Notes under the pieces: model-generated
The model's input: only the letters and a program-made list of their open reading frames with translations
What the model was told of the DNA's origin: nothing
The model's database searches: none
Position numbers and translations under genes: made by a program
Shown here: piece by piece, positions 1-7,959 of the stretch
Numbering within the stretch: position 1 is the first letter of the stretch
How the letters are laid out: the number at the start of each line of letters is the position of its first letter
Source of the DNA: Polaromonas sp. SP1
Lineage (GTDB): Bacteria; Pseudomonadota; Gammaproteobacteria; Burkholderiales; Burkholderiaceae_C
Reading direction: 5' to 3'
NCBI RefSeq assembly: GCF_003711205.1
Contig: NZ_CP031013.1
Location: 1,054,001-1,118,000 of the forward strand
Length of the DNA stretch: 64,000 nt

Positions 1-628
1 AGGCAGGGTACATGCTCAAAAACGCCCTGAATCCCGTGACCTCGGTAGGCGCCGAAATGCCAGGCGCCCGGGTGGACGCTGCGGACAAGGCGGTGCTTCC
101 ACCGTTGGACCATCCCTGCAAAAACACCTGGTCCTTGATGACATCGGGGCGATTGCGCAGGAATTTCAGCGCGGCGTAGGCGTCGAGCGGGCGTATGGTG
201 ATTTCATTGACGCTGGCCGGGCGGCTGCCGTCGTTGGTGCCGGCCTCGAATCCACGTGCATAACCGCGCGGGCCAAAGGAGTCGACCAGCAGGCCGACAT
301 AACCGCGCTCGGCCCAGAACTTGCCCCACATGACGTGGCGCGAAGACAGCGAGTCGCCATCAAACGTCTGCTTCAGCGTTGAGTAAAGGCCGCCCCGCCC
401 GTGCAGCATCACGACAGCCGGATGCGGACCCGGGGTCGACGGCAGGTACATATAGGCCACCAACTGGGTTTTGCCGTCTTCGCTGGTGAAATTAACGGTT
501 TCGGTTTTTTGCGCCCAGGCCGCCGATGCCGCCAGCAACAGCGCAAGCCAGGAAAAAACCATGGTCAAAGATCGGGAAGTGCGGCGCAGGAGAGCGGGAG
601 CCGCAGCCGGGATGGCAACTGTATTCAT
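1..628 (-). CDS. Dienelactone-hydrolase-like alpha/beta hydrolase (partial)
   Basis: This is the N-terminal 209 residues of a secreted alpha/beta hydrolase; the 3' part runs off the left edge of the window. The start at 628 gives MNTVAIPAAAPALLRRTSRS followed by a hydrophobic stretch ending AWA-Q, a plausible Sec signal peptide with cleavage near residue 39. The mature part has VVMLHGRGG, the oxyanion-hole strand typical of the dienelactone hydrolase/prolyl oligopeptidase superfamily, and FLQGWSNGGS, a G-x-S-x-G nucleophile elbow with the catalytic Ser. The Asp and His of the triad lie outside the window. The substrate cannot be told from the sequence; a periplasmic location is inferred from the signal peptide. 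Confidence 0.85.
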   Translation of the reverse strand, partial: MNTVAIPAAAPALLRRTSRSLTMVFSWLALLLAASAAWAQKTETVNFTSEDGKTQLVAYMYLPSTPGPHPAVVMLHGRGGLYSTLKQTFDGDSLSSRHVMWGKFWAERGYVGLLVDSFGPRGYARGFEAGTNDGSRPASVNEITIRPLDAYAALKFLRNRPDVIKDQVFLQGWSNGGSTALSAASTRAPGISAPTEVTGFRAFLSMYPA

Positions 629-895
629 GGGTCTACTTTCACAAGGGCACAAATAACTCATCGGTCCGGAAGCAATGAAACCACCGGGCTCGTCTTGATC
701 ATGTCTGGCAAGGCCGGGTTGCGTCAAGCCTCTCAAGCGCCATCTGCAGCGCGACTATGCACGCGCGCCCGAGTGGCCCATAACTTCAGGTTATCGGCCT
801 CGCATAAATTTGATAAGGCTTCACTGCTGCCCGAACTTAGGATGGCCTTCGATCGATTCACCTCGACAAAAAACTCCAGACCTCTGAAAGACCCG

Positions 896-1846
896 ATGAT
901 TCATACCTACACAGATGACGACGTCAGCGATGCCATCGGATGGCGCGACGTTCTGCGCGACCTGCCGCACGCTTTTGAGTCTCTGCGCACCGGCGACGCG
1001 GCCATACAGGCGCGCCAGCGCATCGACTGCGGCAACTGGAAACTCAGCGGCATGGGCGCGATATGGGAAAGCCGCGCGGTCGCCGCGTACAAGACCTACA
1101 CCAGCCTCAACGGCCGGTTTGATTTCCTGCTCAACCTGTTCGACCTCAATGAGCAGACGCACCACGTGATGCCGGCGTCGGAAATTACCCGCGCCCGGAC
1201 TGCGGCGATGACAGTCTGGGTCGCCCAAAGAATCACCGCGCCGCGCGCCCAAAAAATGGCGCTTTTCGGACTGGGCTTGCAAGGCCGCACCCATCTTGAG
1301 GCGCTGCAGGAGACCATGGGATTTTCCGAAATCGCGGTTGTGGATACCGCCGACGTTTCGCACGCCTGCGCTGCGCTTTCCGCCCGCTACAAGACGCAGG
1401 TGCACCAGGTGGCGCCGCAAGAGGCTGTCACCGGCGCGGACCTCATCGTCACCGTCACGCGCTCCAAGCAGCCCCTGTTTGACGGCGCCTGGCTCAAGCG
1501 TGGCGCGAGCATTTGCGCCGTGGGCACCAGCCTGCCCAGCGGCACGGAGATCGACCAGGTTAGCCGTGCGCGCAGCGATCGCGTGATCGTCGAATGGAAG
1601 CCGCAAAGCCTGGTGGAGGCTGGCGAGATCGTGATCGGGATGGCCGACAAAAGCCTGGACGCAACGCAAATCAGGGACTTGCCGGAACTGCTGGCCGACG
1701 ATGAACCCTGGCGGCGCACGCCTGAAGAAATCATTCTCTTCAAGGCTGTCGGTGTGGGTCTCAGCGACCTCGTCGCCGCACGGCTGGTGGTCGAACGCCT
1801 GCGCGGCCGTAGCCTGGTTCAGGCCAGCACATCAAGCCAGCATTAA
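896..1846 (+). CDS. Ornithine cyclodeaminase / mu-crystallin family protein
   Basis: A 316-residue NAD(P)-binding enzyme of the ornithine cyclodeaminase/mu-crystallin/alanine dehydrogenase family. The usual family N-terminus (MIHTYTDDDVSDAIGWRDVL) fixes the start at 896; the open frame continues upstream but has no family character there and runs over the divergent hydrolase gene. The Rossmann motif ALFGLGLQGRTHLEAL lies near residue 140, and the later AVGTSLP and GVGLSDLVAARLV segments fit the dinucleotide-binding and C-terminal regions. Known members include cyclodeaminases, ketimine reductases and dehydrogenases, so the substrate stays open. The gene converges on a LysR-type regulator 14 bp downstream. 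Confidence 0.85.
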   Translation: MIHTYTDDDVSDAIGWRDVLRDLPHAFESLRTGDAAIQARQRIDCGNWKLSGMGAIWESRAVAAYKTYTSLNGRFDFLLNLFDLNEQTHHVMPASEITRARTAAMTVWVAQRITAPRAQKMALFGLGLQGRTHLEALQETMGFSEIAVVDTADVSHACAALSARYKTQVHQVAPQEAVTGADLIVTVTRSKQPLFDGAWLKRGASICAVGTSLPSGTEIDQVSRARSDRVIVEWKPQSLVEAGEIVIGMADKSLDATQIRDLPELLADDEPWRRTPEEIILFKAVGVGLSDLVAARLVVERLRGRSLVQASTSSQH

Positions 1847-1860
1847 AAAAGAGCGGCTTC

Positions 1861-2772
1861 TCAGGCGCGAGGCTGCCAGGTGGCGTCTTGTACCTTCTGG
1901 AGCTCGTCGCCTACGCATGCCGTGAGCGCGCGCATGATGTCAGTCACCGCCGCCGCCTTGAGGTACATGGCGCAGACCGGAAATTCGGCGCGCGGCTCCA
2001 GCGGCAGAACCTTGAGCTTGTCGGAGAAGAAATTGGCGCTGGCCGAATCCACAATCGCCACGCCTTGGTCCAGCTCCGCCAGGCGCACCGCCATCTGGTA
2101 GGTGCGCACGGCGGTCTTGCCTTGCTGCCAGTTAAAGCGGTTGGCATAACGCGAGTAAATACGGCCCAGCGGATCTTTACCGGAGAGCTCGATCAGCTCC
2201 ATGGTGGCCAGCGCTTCCGCGGAGATGGATTTGTTGCGTGCATATTTGCCGAGCCTGGCCGGCAGGCTCGCGGCCACCAGTTGCAGATGGCCGATCTCGA
2301 TGCAGTCCAGCGAAGGATGCAGCGGCGGGTCAAAGGCGATGGCCATGTCCACTTCGTGCATGAGCAGCTTTTGCATCATGTCTTCGGTGTGCCCGGTGTT
2401 GAGTTCGCTGCGCATTTTGGGAAACAGCTTTCGGGCCGCCAGCAGCGCAGACGGCAGCACGCTGTTGGCCAGCGACGCCACTGCGGCCACCCGCACGGCC
2501 TTGTCGGCGCCCAGCTTGAGGTTGCGGGCCAGCTCGCGCACGGCGTCCAGGCCACCGGTGGCTTGCTCGACAACCGGTGCCAGCGCGTGTGTCTCCTTGG
2601 TCGCCACCAGCCGCTTGCCTTCCCGGTTGAAGAGGGCAAACCCCACCGTCGCTTCCGCATGCTGCAACGCCTTGGTCACGGCAGGCTGCGAGACATGCAA
2701 CAGGCGCGCGGCCCCACTGATGGTGCCCGTGCGCAAGATAGCCTGCAGAACTTCGATGTGGCGGGTTCTCAT
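1861..2772 (-). CDS. LysR-family transcriptional regulator
   Basis: A 303-residue LysR-type regulator. The N-terminus MRTRHIEVLQAILRTGTISG followed by AARLLHVSQPAVTKALQHAE is the winged helix-turn-helix of this family; the rest (VRVAAVASLANSVLP onward) is the periplasmic-binding-like effector domain. I place the start at 2772 because the helix-turn-helix follows directly; an in-frame extension to 2886 adds 38 residues without family character. There is no clear Shine-Dalgarno. It is convergent with the cyclodeaminase-family gene, so it may regulate that gene or a target elsewhere. Confidence 0.9.
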   Translation of the reverse strand: MRTRHIEVLQAILRTGTISGAARLLHVSQPAVTKALQHAEATVGFALFNREGKRLVATKETHALAPVVEQATGGLDAVRELARNLKLGADKAVRVAAVASLANSVLPSALLAARKLFPKMRSELNTGHTEDMMQKLLMHEVDMAIAFDPPLHPSLDCIEIGHLQLVAASLPARLGKYARNKSISAEALATMELIELSGKDPLGRIYSRYANRFNWQQGKTAVRTYQMAVRLAELDQGVAIVDSASANFFSDKLKVLPLEPRAEFPVCAMYLKAAAVTDIMRALTACVGDELQKVQDATWQPRA

Positions 2773-2968
2773 GGGAGGAGATATGGAAAATCCCGGCTCG
2801 CGTGGTTGAACGGCAAGCCCCGACCAGGGGAAAAACTGCGCCGGGGAATGCGGGCAGCTACAGACTTTGCCGTGGTGACTGTGCAAATAATCGAGGCATT
2901 TTGCCCTGAATCCACAGGGGCTGGCTATATTTAATGCCGAGGCAGGGCATGAGCCAGGCTATGGTGAT

Positions 2969-3044
2969 TGGTGCGGCTGGCGGGGATCGAACCCACGACC
3001 CTTGGCTTCGGAGGCCAATACTCTATCCACTGAGCTACAGCCGC
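2969..3044 (-). tRNA. tRNA-Arg (anticodon CCG)
   Basis: A complete 76-nt cloverleaf on the minus strand. The acceptor stem pairs GCGGCTG with CAGCCGC, the D-arm contains AGCTCAGTGGA, and the T-arm contains GGTTCGATCC. The anticodon stem TTGGC/GCCAA encloses the loop CTCCGAA, giving anticodon CCG, which reads the Arg codon CGG. The terminal CCA is encoded (2969-2971). Confidence 0.97.
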
Positions 3045-3172
3045 AACGCTGGAAACTGACTTGCGCCCTTTCTCACTGATGTGAAAGCGGGGCTTTGCAG
3101 TGTCTTTGCACTGTGCGTGTGGTCTGCATCGCACAGGAAAGAAATCGATTCTACCAGCCGGTGCGGCGCGGC

Positions 3173-3201
3173 CACGGCAATCAGGGCCCCCCGGCTATAA
3201 T
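3173..3201 (+). promoter_or_regulatory. Candidate sigma-70 promoter for the cytochrome c gene
   Basis: A perfect TATAAT -10 box at 3196-3201 lies about 70 bp before the cytochrome start. The -35 position (around 3173-3178) is weak. A GAGGA ribosome-binding site sits 5 bp before the start codon. Confidence 0.5.
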
Positions 3202-3271
3202 GTGAGGTTGCTGAGCAGATGCCACGATCAGCCCCGCGATAGCCCCCCGATTTAAAGTTTTTGAGGACGCC

Positions 3272-4147
3272 ATGAGCGCAAACGACCACACCACGGCCCA
3301 CGAAGAAGCCCACACTGGCCCGATCAAGACGCCCCAGCAGCTGCTGGCAGCGGTTTTTTTCTCTTTTGTTGTCCCCGTTTTCGCCATCATCGGGCTGGTC
3401 TACTACGTTGCTTCAGGCAACAAGACCGCGCCGGGCTCCGACGAAAGCGCACAGGCGGTGGCCCAGCGGATTCAGAAAATTGGCATGGTTGAAATCCGTG
3501 ACGCAAACCGCCCCCTCAAGTCGGGCGAAGAAGTCTACAAGGCGCAATGTGCCGCATGCCATGCGGTTGGCGCGGCAGGTGCTCCCAAGTTCGGTGACGC
3601 CGGCGCCTGGGCCCCACGCATCAAGACTGGCTTCGATGCCCTCTGGCATTCGGCCCTCAAGGGCAAAGGCGCGATGGGCGCACAGGGCGGCGGCGACTTT
3701 GAAGATGTTGAAATCGGCAAGGCCGTGGTCTACATGACGGCAGCCGCCGGCGGCAAGTTTGCCGAGCCGGCTGCCCCGGCAGCTGCAGCAGCACCTGCTG
3801 CGGGTGCTACGGCTGCAGCAACCGCACCGTCTGCTGATGTGGTGGCTGCGCTGGCCGCTGCCAACAAAACGGCAGCTCCGGCTGCTGGCGCCGCACCAGC
3901 CACCTCCGGCGCTGCTGTGCCTGCCCTGTATGGCCAGGTCTGCGCCGCCTGCCACGTGGCCGGTGTAGCCAACGCACCCAAACTCGGCGACAAGTCCGCT
4001 TGGGCACCCCGCATTGCGGCCGGCGTCGATGCGTTGACCGCAAGCGTCATCAAGGGCAAAGGCGCTATGCCGCCAAAGGGCGGATCCACCGCGCCAGACA
4101 GCGAAATCAAGGCAGTGGTGCAATACATGGTTAACGCATCCAAATAA
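3272..4147 (+). CDS. Membrane-anchored dihaem c5-type cytochrome c
   Basis: A 291-residue protein with an N-terminal membrane anchor (about residues 24-46, LLAAVFFSFVVPVFAIIGLV) and two class I cytochrome c domains with haem motifs CAACH at residues 93-97 and CAACH at 224-228. The two domains repeat the same pattern (APK.GD..AWAPRI....DAL.....KGKGAM) and are joined by a linker of about 60 residues rich in Ala and Pro. The domain duplication and anchor fit a periplasmic electron carrier such as the c4/c5-like donors of terminal oxidases in this group. No oxidase genes are adjacent, so the partner is unknown. A terminator follows directly, so it is probably transcribed alone. Confidence 0.9.
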   Translation: MSANDHTTAHEEAHTGPIKTPQQLLAAVFFSFVVPVFAIIGLVYYVASGNKTAPGSDESAQAVAQRIQKIGMVEIRDANRPLKSGEEVYKAQCAACHAVGAAGAPKFGDAGAWAPRIKTGFDALWHSALKGKGAMGAQGGGDFEDVEIGKAVVYMTAAAGGKFAEPAAPAAAAAPAAGATAAATAPSADVVAALAAANKTAAPAAGAAPATSGAAVPALYGQVCAACHVAGVANAPKLGDKSAWAPRIAAGVDALTASVIKGKGAMPPKGGSTAPDSEIKAVVQYMVNASK

Positions 4148-4176
4148 GCCTTCGAATCAGGGGTGCAATCTCAAAC

Positions 4177-4207
4177 AAAAAAAAGCCGGTCATTGACCGG
4201 CTTTTTT
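4177..4207 (+). terminator. Rho-independent terminator after the cytochrome c gene
   Basis: An 8-bp GC-rich stem GCCGGTCA/TGACCGGC with a one-base centre (4185-4201) is followed by six T. The preceding A-run makes it usable from both sides, but no gene ends on the other side. Confidence 0.85.
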
Positions 4208-4225
4208 ATTGGTTTTAAGGAAAAA

Positions 4226-4277
4226 GAGGCTCAAGCCCAATAGGGGTATGCGCAAGCCGCTATCTTTTTTGTAGTGC
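4226..4277 (+). repeat. Dispersed repeat family 1, copy 1
   Basis: One of six ~50-bp copies sharing the order [GGCTC.AGCCCAAT]-[~10 bp]-[GCGCAAGC.GCTAT]-[AT-rich]-[TAG.GC]. This copy supplies the stop codon of the minus-strand gene that ends at 4260. The other copies are at 9904-9963, 13196-13250, 26355-26409, 53933-53984 and 57445-57498. None was found in the transposon. Confidence 0.7.
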
Positions 4278-4859
4278 CTCAGGACTGCGCACATAGCCAA
4301 ACCGCGCCGGCAAATCACCCGCAGGGCATTCTTCAGGCACCCACAGGCCTTGCTCCACCGCATCGGCGGCGTGTGTCATGTCCTGGGTGTGGACGAGGCC
4401 AAAGCCCAGGTCGGTCTCCAGGTACACCCGGCCGGCTTCGTCCACGATGCAGCGCTGCGCGCGCGCGCTTTGCCCGGTGTGCGCCGTGACCGCGAAAGAA
4501 GGCGCCGGGCCGATACGCCAGACCCACGGCGCGGCCTGCAGCTCCACGTACACACGCTGCGGCCCATTCTGGAAAAACCACCGGCCGCCGGCGTCGCTCT
4601 CATAGTTGCGCTGGATGAAGTCGATCAGCTTGTCGTGTTTGAGCAGCGAGCCTTTGGCCGCCGCATTGCGCGCGGCTTCCGCGCCCGGAACGCCGCCAAA
4701 GGGCCCGGCAGCCTGCGCCCTGTCGTCGCGCATGTACCAGTTGCCGCGCGCGTCCAGGCCGAGCCAGCCGTAGCAATCGGGTACGTTGGGCCATTTCGCG
4801 ATGGCCTGGCGAACGATGTCATCCATAAAGCTATTTTGCGCCGCGGTGTAAGTGCGCAA
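4260..4859 (-). CDS. Conserved protein of unknown function (DUF type)
   Basis: A 199-residue, soluble-looking protein without signal peptide or membrane segment. It is rich in Trp and aromatic residues (WPNVPDCYGWLGLD, GRWFFQNGPQRVYVELQ, PWVWRIG), which I associate with an uncharacterised betaproteobacterial DUF family; I cannot name a function. A second possible start is Met12 (4826, MDDIVRQAIAKW). It lies 21 bp downstream of the YheT-type hydrolase gene and is probably the last gene of that operon. Its stop codon lies inside a dispersed repeat. Confidence 0.75.
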   Translation of the reverse strand: MRTYTAAQNSFMDDIVRQAIAKWPNVPDCYGWLGLDARGNWYMRDDRAQAAGPFGGVPGAEAARNAAAKGSLLKHDKLIDFIQRNYESDAGGRWFFQNGPQRVYVELQAAPWVWRIGPAPSFAVTAHTGQSARAQRCIVDEAGRVYLETDLGFGLVHTQDMTHAADAVEQGLWVPEECPAGDLPARFGYVRSPEALQKR

Positions 4860-4880
4860 GACGCACAGGGTTATGACGAT

Positions 4881-5951
4881 TCACAGGTGCGCAGCCAGGA
4901 ATGCGGTGACCGCGTCGGGCATGGCGCGCACATGCCCCGGGAAGGGCGGCGAAGGAAACCCCACATGCCCGCCCTGCGCCGGCTGCCACAGCGTGACGTG
5001 GCTGCCAGCGTCTGTTGCCTGGGGCAGGCTGGCGGCCGGCACAAAGGGGTCGTTCAATGCGTTCAAGGCCAGTGCGGGCACGGCAATCCTGTGCAGGTGG
5101 GGTTTGGCGGAAGCCCGCGACCAGTAGTCGTCGGCGTTCTTGAAGCCGTGAACCGGCGCGGTGAAAACGTCGTCAAACGTGTACAGGTCGCGCGCGGCCA
5201 GCAGGCGTTCGCGGTCAAACAGCCCCGGGTGCTGCTCGAGTTTCTGGAGCGCCTTGGGCACCATGGTTTTAAGGAACATGCGCGTGTAGACCTGCCGGTT
5301 GAACCCGCGGCCTATGGCCCAGCCGCTGGCGGTGAGGTCCAGCGGCGAACACACCGAAGCAATGCCGGCCACCACCTGGCGCGCCTCGGCGCCAACCTCG
5401 CCGGCCCAGCGCATCAGCGCGTTGCCGCCCAGCGAAATGCCGACGGCGACGACAGGCCCCCTGTGCTGCTGCGCAAAGCGCCGCAATATCCAGTCGATTT
5501 CAGCAAAATCGCCCGAGTGGTACGCGCGCGGCGCCAGGTTGAGCTCTCCTGAGCAGCCGCGAAAGTGCGGAATGGCGCAAGCCCAGCCGCGCTCCCGGGC
5601 CGCGTCGGCAAGCGCTTCGGCATAGTGGCTGGCCGATGAGCCTTCGAGGCCGTGAAACACGACCAGCAGCGGGCGCTGAGCAGCCGAAGGCCGCTGCGCC
5701 GGGCCGCCCCAAGCAAGGCCAGCCCCCCCGGGGGGCAGCGTAGTACACGCAGTGACAAGCGTGGGGGCATCATCCAGCCAGTCGACGTCGACGAAATCTT
5801 CGTCCGGCGTCGTCCACCGCTCGCGCCGGAACACCGGCTGCGGGCCGAGGAAGCGGCGCGAACGCAAGGCGGCCCAGATGGTTTGCAGGTTGCCGCCGGG
5901 CAGCCACCATGGCGCGATGTAGTTCATGGCCGGCTCCACGCGAACAGGCAT
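4881..5951 (-). CDS. YheT-family alpha/beta hydrolase
   Basis: A 356-residue hydrolase of the YheT/ABHD family. Family marks are WWLPGGNLQTIWAAL near the N-terminus, the oxyanion strand LLVVFHGLEGSS, HFRGCSGELN, and the nucleophile elbow VGISLGGNALMRW; the C-terminal ALNDPFVP and GGHVGF supply the likely Asp and His. The start at 5951 overlaps the upstream stop by one base (TGATG), so translational coupling is likely. A stretch of about 25 residues rich in Pro, Gly and Ala between WLDDAP and LLVVFHG is encoded by a dispersed repeat (5696-5768) and is absent from the YheT pattern I know. Confidence 0.88.
   Translation of the reverse strand: MPVRVEPAMNYIAPWWLPGGNLQTIWAALRSRRFLGPQPVFRRERWTTPDEDFVDVDWLDDAPTLVTACTTLPPGGAGLAWGGPAQRPSAAQRPLLVVFHGLEGSSASHYAEALADAARERGWACAIPHFRGCSGELNLAPRAYHSGDFAEIDWILRRFAQQHRGPVVAVGISLGGNALMRWAGEVGAEARQVVAGIASVCSPLDLTASGWAIGRGFNRQVYTRMFLKTMVPKALQKLEQHPGLFDRERLLAARDLYTFDDVFTAPVHGFKNADDYWSRASAKPHLHRIAVPALALNALNDPFVPAASLPQATDAGSHVTLWQPAQGGHVGFPSPPFPGHVRAMPDAVTAFLAAHL
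5696..5768 (-). repeat. Dispersed repeat family 2, copy inside the YheT-type gene
   Basis: On the minus strand this reads GCCCCCACGCT, a variable segment, GCTGCCCCCCG.GGGGG, CTGGCCTTGCTTGGGGCGGC and CCGGCGC. Near-identical sequence occurs upstream of lipB (27381-27452) and a diverged copy lies between ptsH and ptsI (59370-59438). This copy is in frame within the hydrolase. Confidence 0.75.
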
Positions 5952-6397
5952 CAGTGAAGAACGGTCGGCGTTTCCGACACTTCCTGCATCTCGCGCGGCG
6001 TGCCGGGGCTGGCATGGTGGGCCACCATGCGCCAGCCCTGCGCGGTCTTGTGATAGACATTGGTGGCGATGACGTAAGCGTGGCGCGGGCCTTCTTCGGT
6101 GAGCACCTCGATGCGTTCGAGCACGCTGTGCACGCTGGCACTCATGGTTTCCACCTTGCGGACCTTGATGGGCTGCGTGCGGATGGTGCCGTTGGAGAAC
6201 ATCGCGTCGAAGGTCGCGCGTATGGCCGCAGGCCCTACCAGGCGGGCGCCGCCGGGGTGCACACACACGATGTCGTCGTCATCACCCCAGCAGGCCATGA
6301 GTTTTTCGATATCGCCGTTTTGCAGCGCTTCGTAAAAAGCCGCCTCGATGTCATCGGCATTGCCGGCGCTGGCAGGTGGGACTTTGGGTTTGGGCAT
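5951..6397 (-). CDS. SnoaL-like / nuclear-transport-factor-2-fold protein
   Basis: A 148-residue protein whose central part (IEAAFYEALQNGDIEKLMAC, then WGDDDDIVCVHPGG) is the opening of the SnoaL_3/DUF4440 cone fold; GWRMVAHHASP near the C-terminus is also typical. The start MPKPKVPPASAG at 6397 lies 5 bp after the stop of the upstream Rossmann-fold gene, and its stop overlaps the hydrolase start. Members of this fold are small enzymes or ligand-binding proteins; the role here is unknown. Confidence 0.85.
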   Translation of the reverse strand: MPKPKVPPASAGNADDIEAAFYEALQNGDIEKLMACWGDDDDIVCVHPGGARLVGPAAIRATFDAMFSNGTIRTQPIKVRKVETMSASVHSVLERIEVLTEEGPRHAYVIATNVYHKTAQGWRMVAHHASPGTPREMQEVSETPTVLH

Positions 6398-6402
6398 GGG
6401 GG

Positions 6403-7302
6403 CTATCGGGGAGAGACGGTGTCTGTTGTGGAATCGGTTGTCGGATTCTGCGCGGGATTGTGCGTTGCAGCAAGCCATGCCCGGACGACCTCGCGCATGC
6501 TGTGGCCGCTGCCTTTCGCGTCACCAGGCTTTCCGCCCCATCCGGCAGCGCTGCTCTGGTTGGCCTGCCACAGCAATTCTGGCGCGGCCACGTGGGTCCC
6601 CGGCGGCAGCATCGCCAGCGCGGTGTCGACAAATTCAGCAAGCTTGGCGGGTCGCACCGGCTGCTCGGCCGCAGGGATCATGAACTTGAGGACGGACAGC
6701 ATCCATGCCGCGGTGCGTTCAAAGACATTGCGGCTTTGCACGGCCTGCGCTTTGCGCGCCGAACGCACCAGCAACACGCGCTCAAAACCCATCGACGCAA
6801 TCGCGTGCTCGTCCAGGTCGGCCAGGCCGCGTTTGAGCGCATCCGGCAGCCGGCCCGGTGCGTGGGGCACCACAACGACCAGTGTTTGCACACCGCAGCG
6901 CCTGAGCCAGCGGGCCAGCTCGGGCATTTGCGCCGGTGTCGGCGTCCAGAGCGTGCGCTCACGTCCGTAGTACAGCCGCGGCGGCTCGAACATGATGAGG
7001 CCGGTGTGCGCGGGCAAAGGCCGCGCGGCCCACGCCGCGATAGGTGCAGGGATCTCTGCCAGTGCAATGCCTACACCCGACAAACTGGTGGCCATGGCCT
7101 CGGTCGCCAGCACCTCGGTATGGGCGTAACGGCCGCTGCCGACCAGGCGGCGCAGTACTTCATTGCCCAGCACACCCGTAGCCCCGGCAACCAGCAGGCG
7201 CGGTTTGGCAGCAACGGCAGAGGCTGGACGCAAGGAAGCCTGCAATGCCTGCAGCGGACTGCCGGCGCCTGGCGAAGCAGGTGAATGAGCGTGCAGGGAC
7301 AT
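6403..7302 (-). CDS. NAD(P)-binding Rossmann-fold protein
   Basis: A 299-residue protein with a dinucleotide-binding motif LLVAGATGVLGNEVLRRLVG near residue 36, as in the atypical short-chain dehydrogenase/NmrA-like group. No YxxxK active site is obvious, so it may be a sensor or chaperone-like member rather than a dehydrogenase. It heads an operon with the SnoaL-like protein, the YheT-type hydrolase and the DUF protein, and is divergent from lemA. Confidence 0.75.
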   Translation of the reverse strand: MSLHAHSPASPGAGSPLQALQASLRPASAVAAKPRLLVAGATGVLGNEVLRRLVGSGRYAHTEVLATEAMATSLSGVGIALAEIPAPIAAWAARPLPAHTGLIMFEPPRLYYGRERTLWTPTPAQMPELARWLRRCGVQTLVVVVPHAPGRLPDALKRGLADLDEHAIASMGFERVLLVRSARKAQAVQSRNVFERTAAWMLSVLKFMIPAAEQPVRPAKLAEFVDTALAMLPPGTHVAAPELLWQANQSSAAGWGGKPGDAKGSGHSMREVVRAWLAATHNPAQNPTTDSTTDTVSPR

Positions 7303-7347
7303 TCGACTATGTTAGTGTTGCAGCTTGCATTTTTGGAAGGTACTGCC

Positions 7348-7947
7348 ATGAAATCCCGCTTCTTCAATTTGATGATCGTCAGCTTCCTGGGCCTGCTGCT
7401 GACGGGCTGCGGCTACAACGACTTCCAGCGCCTGGATGAGCAGACCAAATCAGCCTGGTCTGAAGTACTGAACCAATACCAGCGCCGTGCCGACCTGGTG
7501 CCCAACATCGTGGCCACCGTCAAGGGCGAAGCCGCTTTCGAGCAGGACACGCTGACCAAGGTGGTCGAGGCGCGCGCCAAGGCCACCTCCATCCAGGTCA
7601 CGCCTGAAACTCTCAACGACCCGGCCGCTTTCAGCAAGTTCCAGGCGGCGCAGGGTGAACTGGGCAGCGCGCTGAGCCGCCTGATGGTGGTGAGCGAACG
7701 CTACCCCGACCTCAAGGCCAACCAGGGATTTCGCGACCTGCGCGTGCAGCTTGAAGGCACCGAGAACCGCATCACCGTGGCACGCAACCGCTACATCCAG
7801 ACCGTGCAGGAGTACAACGTGCTCGCACGCAGTTTCCCGAACAACCTGACGGCCATGGTGTTCGGCTACCAGGTCAAACCGAATTTCACGGTTGCCAACG
7901 AAGCGCAGATCTCCACACCTCCGGTCGTCGATTTCAACAAGAAATAA
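7348..7947 (+). CDS. lemA: LemA family lipoprotein
   Basis: A 199-residue LemA protein. Starting at Met 7348 it has a lipoprotein signal ending LTGC (LGLLLTGCGYND) and then the LemA core (YNDFQRLDEQTKSAWSEVLN, QYQRRADLVPNIVATVKG), which forms a long antiparallel helical bundle. Downstream lie two TPM-domain genes on the same strand with short spacing, the common lemA-TPM arrangement. The molecular role of LemA is not settled; it is membrane-anchored through the lipid. Confidence 0.93.
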   Translation: MKSRFFNLMIVSFLGLLLTGCGYNDFQRLDEQTKSAWSEVLNQYQRRADLVPNIVATVKGEAAFEQDTLTKVVEARAKATSIQVTPETLNDPAAFSKFQAAQGELGSALSRLMVVSERYPDLKANQGFRDLRVQLEGTENRITVARNRYIQTVQEYNVLARSFPNNLTAMVFGYQVKPNFTVANEAQISTPPVVDFNKK

Positions 7948-7959
7948 GCAGCACCGGAT

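Noticed and set aside
401..895. Upstream extension of the cyclodeaminase-family frame (165 more residues)
   Set aside because: The extension is Arg/Ser-rich, lacks family similarity and overlaps the divergent hydrolase; the family N-terminus begins at 896.
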